DNA of 64,000 nucleotides from Hofstenia miamia (taxonomy: Eukaryota; Xenacoelomorpha; Acoela): positions 1,455,140 through 1,519,139 of the forward strand of contig SCFE01000022.1 in NCBI GenBank assembly GCA_004352715.1, read 5' to 3'. The translations under genes were made by a program, and so were the position numbers. The notes under the pieces are model-generated. The model did not search any database. It was not told the origin of the DNA and was given only the letters and a program-made list of their open reading frames with translations. Shown in pieces: positions 57,750 through 64,000 of the stretch; position 1 is the first letter of the stretch; each line of letters opens with the position of its first letter.

Positions 57750-58330
57750 CAAATTTTACTGAACTTGAAGAGAGTATCTTTGTAGCATAGAGTTATGCTG
57801 TTTATTGAAGTTTGGTTTTTTTACTTTAGCCCTAGTATTATATGTGTGATTCATTTCATTGAAATAGTTAAACTCCATCGGGTATTTTCTTTGTATTTTT
57901 ATTATGGGCTTTAGTAGTTCAAATATGTATAATTCATATATATTGAGTATTTTACTATCCAAAAATAACTGTTTTGTCTAATCTTTTTTTTGGATTTTGA
58001 AAATAGGCAGTAATGTGTTATAAGTAGTACCACCATATATCAATACTCCATATTGAATTAAAGGTAAAATGTAAGTATTGTAATAGTTTAATGTTACATG
58101 TCTCAATTTCATAAACATACCACATAATTTAGATAGTTTCTCGCACAATTCTGAAATATGATTGGCAAAAGTACTTGTCTACTTTAATTCCTAAATATTC
58201 GTAGGATTCACAAATTTTTAATTCATAACCAGATACCTCAAGCCTTTGCAATCCCTCGGTCTCCTTAAAGAAATTTAGTTGCATATTTTTTCACAGTTTC
58301 ATTATCCATTCATGTAGTAACGAGAGCATT
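57750..58330 (-). pseudogene. LINE 3' ORF fragment
   Basis: On the minus strand: SYEYLGIKVDKYF, then HISELCEKLSKLCGMFMKLR, then YILPLIQYGVLIYGGTTYNT and finally HTYNTRAKVKKPNF. This is the usual order after the catalytic core in jockey/CR1/Rex-type reverse transcriptases. Frameshifts join the pieces. The orientation is opposite to the fragment at 56990, so they are separate insertions. Confidence 0.75.
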
Positions 58331-58729
58331 CATAGTACATCCTAATTGTCGTTCATCTAAGTTTTATAGAAAATTTTGGAAATTGAGTGTGTCAAGGATA
58401 TCGGGCAATTGTCGAATGATACTGCCATTATTGGTTTCGTTTTATCAATACATGTAACCTGAATGAGATGGAGCTGGCTGTCTGAGCAACATTTTGTGTA
58501 ATTCAGCTGTAATTGATTCTAAATCGTTACCAATGTGTTTTCAATGTTGGTCATCTAGAATATCTATCTATTATTTTAATCAACTCTTAGTTTTATACTT
58601 AAATATTTCCAATTTTGGTAATTATGCTAAATGATCAACCTATATCGATAGTTTTTAAACGTTTTATTTAATTAATAGTATTTCTCATCTTTTTTCACCT
58701 TTGTGCTTATTTGCTACACGTACTGAGAA

Positions 58730-59125
58730 CTATTTTACGCCTCTGTCTTCATAATCTGTATGTTTTATATAAAGAAGGGTTAAAGCTATGCTCATTCTGA
58801 AAGCAGAGTTTCCTCTTTCATTTTCTGCATGCTTCCATGGCTTTGGGATATCCTTGTACATACCAAAAAACGTAGGGGCAGGATGATTAGGAGTGGTACT
58901 TGATGCGGAAGCACTGTAGGAGAACATTTTCGATTACATGGACGAGACATCAGAGGTGAGTTTAGCGAGGGAATCTGACAATGACGACAAGACAACATTG
59001 GAAGGACTGGCGTTGGAAGACTGGTGCGAACTGGACAGGGAGGAGACAAATTGGTTAAGCAAAGAGATCATTACGTCTTTTTTCAATGCACCAACCACAG
59101 AAGCAAATTGGGCTTCATCAAAATT
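58730..59125 (-). CDS. Unassigned exon-like frame
   Basis: On the minus strand a good acceptor (TGTCTACCTACAG) precedes 59125, from which 63 codons run to a TAA at 58936-58934, starting NFDEAQFASVVGALKKDV and rich in Ser. The same frame continues after the stop with a Met and 65 more codons (58927-58730). It could be a terminal exon of an unseen gene or a decayed mobile-element ORF. I recognise no family. Confidence 0.3.
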
Positions 59126-59128
59126 CTG

Positions 59129-60101
59129 TAGGTAGACACATTAGCAGGAGGCATCACTAGAGTTGAAATGTTTTTCAAGTATTCGAAATATTCATAGAAA
59201 AATCGTTGATCGTTTCAACTAATTCGGTCACAGCAATACGCGTTAATGAAAATTTTCAACACTGCATTAAAGCATATTCCCCAAAGAAAATTTTTGTAAA
59301 TGTGGGAAAACGGTTAGGTCTATTAAATGGATGCCAGGTGGTTTAAGGTTAACTATTTGCTTATCATCGCTAGAATAGTTTACCAAAAATAGTGTTGAGA
59401 ACTTAGTTGCATTTTTATTAAGAAATTAATGTCAGTTTCCGTTACAGTTTCATTTCATATTGTATAAACAAATAATGTTTTCATAACGCGCATAATTAAT
59501 ACATCATACAGCGTGTTCAGAATACACGCAGTAGCATCATTTATAAAATACTCGTTTACAAATACAATGCGTTTGAATAGATATTACATACATTTATCAA
59601 AACTTTGCATGATTAACAGTTGTTATATTAAGTGGATTTTGTTCAATTAATAGTAGAACGTTGTATGTATGTAGTCCATACTACAAACAAACTGATTGAA
59701 TTTAAGTATATTTTAATATCCATCCACAAATAAAGCAAGATTTGTAAATATAAATTCGATATAGCTTACTCACTGTATTGGTACTGCTAAATTATTCATG
59801 TGATAGTTGAAATGAAGATTCTTCTTGATTTTGTTTACCACACAATATTTACTAATATTATCTTTGTTTAAATGAGTATTTTGCTTAAAATATATGATTA
59901 TTATTGCTAATTTTCTAGGTTTTTCAAAGACTGGTTAATCCCAGTTTTTAAAATATTTTCATTGAAACCTTATCTATTTGGTTACTTTATCGCATATTCA
60001 AAATGTATTGGCCAAACGTGGCCATTAATTTAGAATATTTTAGGCGAGTGTGTTTTATATCTTTCAAAATTGTACACATAATGTTTCATATTTTGTTTTA
60101 G
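59129..60101. other. Stretch upstream of GTF2A1
   Basis: AT-rich. It should hold the 5' UTR intron or outron and perhaps the promoter of GTF2A1; no specific element can be supported. Confidence 0.4.
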
Positions 60102-60543
60102 CATGTCGGAATATGCCAGTATTCATTCGGGTCCAAGCCAGGTTACAAGATTATACCGACACGTAATAGATGAAGTTATTCACAGTGTTCGGGAGTCATT
60201 TTTGGAGGAAGGCGTTGACGAAAGTGTTCTAAGTGAGCTTAAGCAAATTTGGGAAGCAAAGCTCGTTCAAAGCCGAGCTTTAGAGCAGCCACAGCCAATT
60301 CCTCAACAGCCTCATCAAATAATTAATCATCCAAGTTATGGAGGCATACACAGATTGCAACCATCGTATATTCAGCCTGCTCCCATGCCAACCTTGAAAT
60401 CTCAACCTTTGAGTACAAGTGCAACTGCAGCGTTTGTAGCCAATAATCAATTTTCAAAATACCAAACTCAGCACACGTCTGGCATTCATACTGTATATTT
60501 ACAACCACAAAATCTTGTTATAACCTCAAATAGTCAACCACTG
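60102..60543 (+). CDS. GTF2A1: TFIIA subunit alpha/beta, first coding exon
   Basis: 147 codons from ATG 60103 to a GTAAAT donor at 60544. The protein is the large subunit precursor of TFIIA, which binds TBP and upstream DNA and stabilises the RNA polymerase II preinitiation complex in the nucleus. Residues about 14-60 match the conserved N-terminal helical domain: LYRHVIDEVIHSVRESFLEE then GVDESVLSELKQIWEAKL (human: LYRSVIEDVI..VRDIFLDDGVDE..L.ELK.LWE.KL). A Pro/Gln-rich linker follows, as in the family. The acidic segment and C-terminal beta barrel must be in later exons, which I did not find before 64000. A TTTTAG acceptor lies one base before the start codon. Confidence 0.92.
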
Positions 60544-60654
60544 GTAAATTGCTTTAGCTATTTAGATATAACTAATCAAAATTCAAACAATTTTCTTTTT
60601 TAGTGAACATGATTGTGTTTTGTACGATATATTGCAATGAAGCTAATCATTATT

Positions 60655-60688
<34 letters not shown>

Positions 60689-61050
60689 NCAGTTCGGCCA
60701 GTTACGTTACAAAAATCACAAATTGGGTTCATTTAATAGCCACACACCAAATTTGGGCTCAAGGGAAGCAATTCGCAAAAAATATATAAAAAATGAAAAA
60801 CATTGTTGAAAAAATTGTATTTATTGCCATTTCAAGTTATGAATGCGTTTTAGAACTAATTTTTACATTTTCGAAAAATTTGGGCGCTGTTCAATATTGA
60901 TGTTATTTTCAGGACATAATTAAACTGTATTGCAAATATAGGCCCCATCAATGTTGAAAATGGTTGCTTATGCTTAATTCATGTGTTTAACGATCAAATA
61001 TATCGTGAACCTATAGTTTGGATATATCATATTGCCTTAATACAAAGCGG

Positions 61051-61093
<43 letters not shown>

Positions 61094-64000
61094 CGGCTAT
61101 TCCTAAAATCCTAAAATAGGTTTTTAGCAAATTTGCAAAAGCTTGGGGTCACAAACGTGGAGAAATTATAAAATATGCTTAAAGAATACCAAATAAAAAT
61201 TCTAAACGTAAAAAACGTCATGCCCTCTCCATTTTGGGATTTCGCAGTAATTCTATGCAGGCCTATTTTATAAAAGAATGCCAGTTTTACAGTGTAATGT
61301 GAAATTGCACAAATTTACTATTTATTTAAAGTGTATTATTGCTTGATGCTGACTTTGCTATATCTTCCATGAGCTTAATAGCCTTCTGATTTGTTTGATT
61401 TTACCTAAAAACCTCAATATATCAACAAGTTCTAAACTAAAATAACATTTTAAGTATTCTTTTGGAAAAACACTAGTGTTACAAAGTTCTAGATAGATGC
61501 TTGTATCAAAACTTTGACATAAACCCAACCAGAGTTCTATGAGTAACAGAAAAATCCGTCTTTACTTTGAAGCGTAGCTTTTTTCTAATTGCAAAGTTTT
61601 TCTGGCAAATTATAAACTTTTAAAATTTTTCTCTCACATTTCGTGATTTTTGATTTTGAGGCAGGTGCAATCATGGATAGCGAAAAATTTCGAAAATCAA
61701 AGGTTTTATCTTATGAAAACCACTAAAAATTTATTATATTTCAATATTCACATAAAGCTTTTTTTGAAAATATGGGGTGGATAGCGGTGGAAGGGGACAG
61801 CCATCCTCAATGTTTGGCTAACAAATAAAAATATTAGTAATTGAATTCTATATTTTTCGTAGGAATAAGACGCATTTTATACTGCATATTTATAACCGTC
61901 TTATGTAAAATTTCAATAAAGGGCATGACATAATTTAATAAATCGTAAAACAAATTTATTATGAAAATTATTTTATATCATTTGTCCACCATCCCACACT
62001 AACATTAAAAAAAATTTGGAATACCCCTAATATATATATATATATATATAAAGGCGTTCTAAATTGAAAGGCCACGCCATCCAGCGACTACGAAATAACT
62101 TGGAGTCCTAATTTACACAAATTAAGGAATGTGTAAAAATCACACCAGTAACATACATTTCTATACTTTTGATGAACAGTTTAATTAATGAACACAAATC
62201 GATTTATTCCGAATTTAATTTGCACAATTTTCTTTTAATACTGCAAGAATTACTATTAATAATAAGTATTGAGCTCCGTTTTAAAAAAATGTTTACAATC
62301 GTTTTTGAAAATGCAAAGATGTCGACGAAGTTTTGAAAAACATTAATTAGTCTATTTTGACAATGGGCATCTGCTCGAACATTGAGTAGTTTTTTAAGAA
62401 AACATACACGCATTGCTGAAAAATTTATCAAAGAATTAGATAGAAACTTAAGGCTTGTGTTCTTAATTCGTGAATGTATTCTTCTTTATCGGGAAAATCG
62501 CAAGTACCTGTCATTGACCGAAATTTAAAGACATTAAATCCACAGACATAAATCAAAGCCTACTGTTCATTGTCTGATAATATGTGTACGTGGCAGTCAT
62601 CAAGGATTTTCTTCAGCAGAAAGTGACAAATTGCAAAGAGAGCACGAATCTCCATTTGATGCAAACGTCAAGTCTTCAAAGCAAACTTTGCCAAATCGAT
62701 TCGATGTGTGCAAAAACATTCCATTGCGGAAATGAAACAGTTGCCAACAGCTAAAGATTGCAAATGGCCAAAATTGGATTTTAAATTATCAGTTTAAAAA
62801 ATTGCAAAAGATCATATTTGTGGCGAAAAGGGAAGGACGTTTCCCTCCAAAAAGAATTCTATTCTGCACACCAGGCATGTCATGAACTCAACTAATTTCG
62901 CAAAATCGAAAAGAAACTGTAATGGCCAGTCATCGGATTCACGAATCTCTGCTCTTGTATTATCTCTAAAGTGATGTTGCTCACCCAAGCTACGAGTGCT
63001 TAGAATTCTCCGAAACTTAAGTACAATACCAAGAAATTTAGCAGTTGATCTTCATGAAGTTAAAGTGTTTTCAATTGAGAGCGGCTATAGTTTTCTCTGA
63101 AATCACATTCAAAACTAAAGAAACCTTTTGTCTTTCGATTTTGAGAAAAAAGAGGCGTAAATTTAACAAGCAATTCTTTTCGGAATTAAATAGGCGCACA
63201 ATATCATGTCATGAAGCTTTCTCAGTTACTGGATTTTCTAAACAAGCATCAAAAAAATCTAAAGATTGTGCATTTTCATTATCAAACAAGAGAAGGGAGC
63301 AATGATTTTCAGAGAATGGAGCCACCACTTTTCATGGAAATTCGGGTGTTATTGGAGCAAAAAAATTTCAGAATAATGAATATCGAACAATGCAAAGAAA
63401 TGTATGTATACATGTATAATAAAAAATTAGTCGAATTATGAATTACTTACTAAGAGCCCTGGGTATATTATTTTCTATATGCCGAGAAAATGGCTATCGA
63501 AATATTTTGTTAAAAGAAATATCAGTTGAATGATTAACAAAATGTCAACGAGAGAAAATCTCGTATACAATGTTACTAAGGTACTTTTCAGATAAACAGC
63601 ACAAATAAATTATGAATTTATAAAAATTTGAACTTATGATTAATTCTTCAAAATATTTTCATTTCAATATTCGTTTCGTTGTCTCTCCAATTGAGTAAAA
63701 CTTCGTTAACAGGATGTGAAACAATTTTGTCTACAGTTTTAGTTTTTTAGATGCTCTAAAACTCTGCTAAAATTTTACGTTTGATTGATAATAAAAATTA
63801 TTGATGTTACTTTTTAAAACTGTACTCTGCATGAACGTCAAAGTAGTTGTCAAATTTATTTGAAGTCAGTCTGAACAAGAGTTCATAAGCGCTTAATAAA
63901 GACAAATATAATCTACTAGTTTATTGATAATTTAAATCTCATTCATCATCTAATGTTTGAAACTTATGAATATATAGGTAACTGACGCAGTGCTAATTTC
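60544..64000. other. GTF2A1 intron (presumed), AT-rich
   Basis: It contains (AT)n tracts at 60659-60688 (single N at 60689), 61061-61090 and 62031-62050. The text just inside the last two tracts (TTACGGCTATTCC at 61091 and, on the minus strand, TTAGGGGTATTCC at 62030) is a weak inverted match that could mark a decayed TA-target element of about 940 bp. Frames at 63045-63441 resemble nothing I know. No later GTF2A1 exon was identified. Confidence 0.45.
60659..60689. repeat. (AT)n microsatellite with single-N join
   Basis: AT dinucleotide run ending at an isolated N (60689). Confidence 0.85.

Noticed and set aside
61091-62030. A Tc1/mariner-type element with TTA(C/G)GG(C/G)TATTCC ends
   Set aside because: The inverted match is only about a dozen bases with mismatches, adjoins AT microsatellites and has no coding support.
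63045-63441. Lys-rich frames at the right end as GTF2A1 exons
   Set aside because: They show none of the acidic or C-terminal beta-barrel text of TFIIA and have no matching phase or splice sites that I could defend.

Overview
This window is AT-rich animal nuclear DNA. It has spliced genes, long introns, many (AT)n tracts and dense transposon remains. The lineage cannot be fixed from the sequence; an invertebrate is likely because the intron-poor RAD50 and the mix of Tc1, hAT, piggyBac, Penelope-like, LINE and Ty3-type elements fit one. There are three long N gaps and seven single-N joins, so parts of the assembly are stitched.

Host genes. (1) A complete RAD50 on the minus strand, 24010 down to 11356, in five exons with all reading phases closing to about 1298 residues. 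It carries Walker A, the CPVC zinc hook, the SAGQK signature, Walker B and the H-loop. Its third intron uses a GC donor. (2) The first coding exon of the TFIIA alpha/beta subunit gene (GTF2A1) on the plus strand at 60102-60543; the rest lies beyond the window or was not found. Both start codons sit 0-1 base after a splice-acceptor-like AG, which suggests 5' UTR introns or spliced-leader addition.

Left flank (1-11.2 kb): two small inverted-repeat elements, a degenerate Tc1/mariner copy with TA flanks (3928-5249), a piggyBac transposase pseudogene with an acidic 17-residue tandem repeat, three TTAA-flanked miniature elements, two of which share a 20-bp palindrome, and a GIY-YIG (Penelope-like) scrap.

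RAD50 introns: LINE reverse-transcriptase debris (16.2-16.7 kb), a hAT-like transposase remnant (21.4-22.4 kb) and, antisense to RAD50, a GC-rich retroelement-like segment. That segment opens with a 133-nt sequence that folds by hand into a complete HDV-like self-cleaving ribozyme (22458-22590). This is the most interesting signal in the window.

31.9-55.2 kb: a nest of Ty3/gypsy-type LTR elements. A minus-strand element (55.1 kb down to its LTR at about 34.1 kb) is split inside its 3' extra ORF by a plus-strand element (36128-50032; LTRs of about 1.04-1.08 kb). The plus element's own pol is split by a 1627-bp hAT element with a perfect 8-bp target duplication. Both LTR elements carry an unrecognised open reading frame of roughly 1000 codons (ORF3) between integrase and the polypurine tract. 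Its sequence is shared by the two diverged copies. All copies are broken by stops, frameshifts and deletions, so none looks autonomous.

Right flank (55-64 kb): two LINE fragments, one unassigned exon-like ORF, GTF2A1 exon, microsatellites, and long stretches with nothing I recognise.
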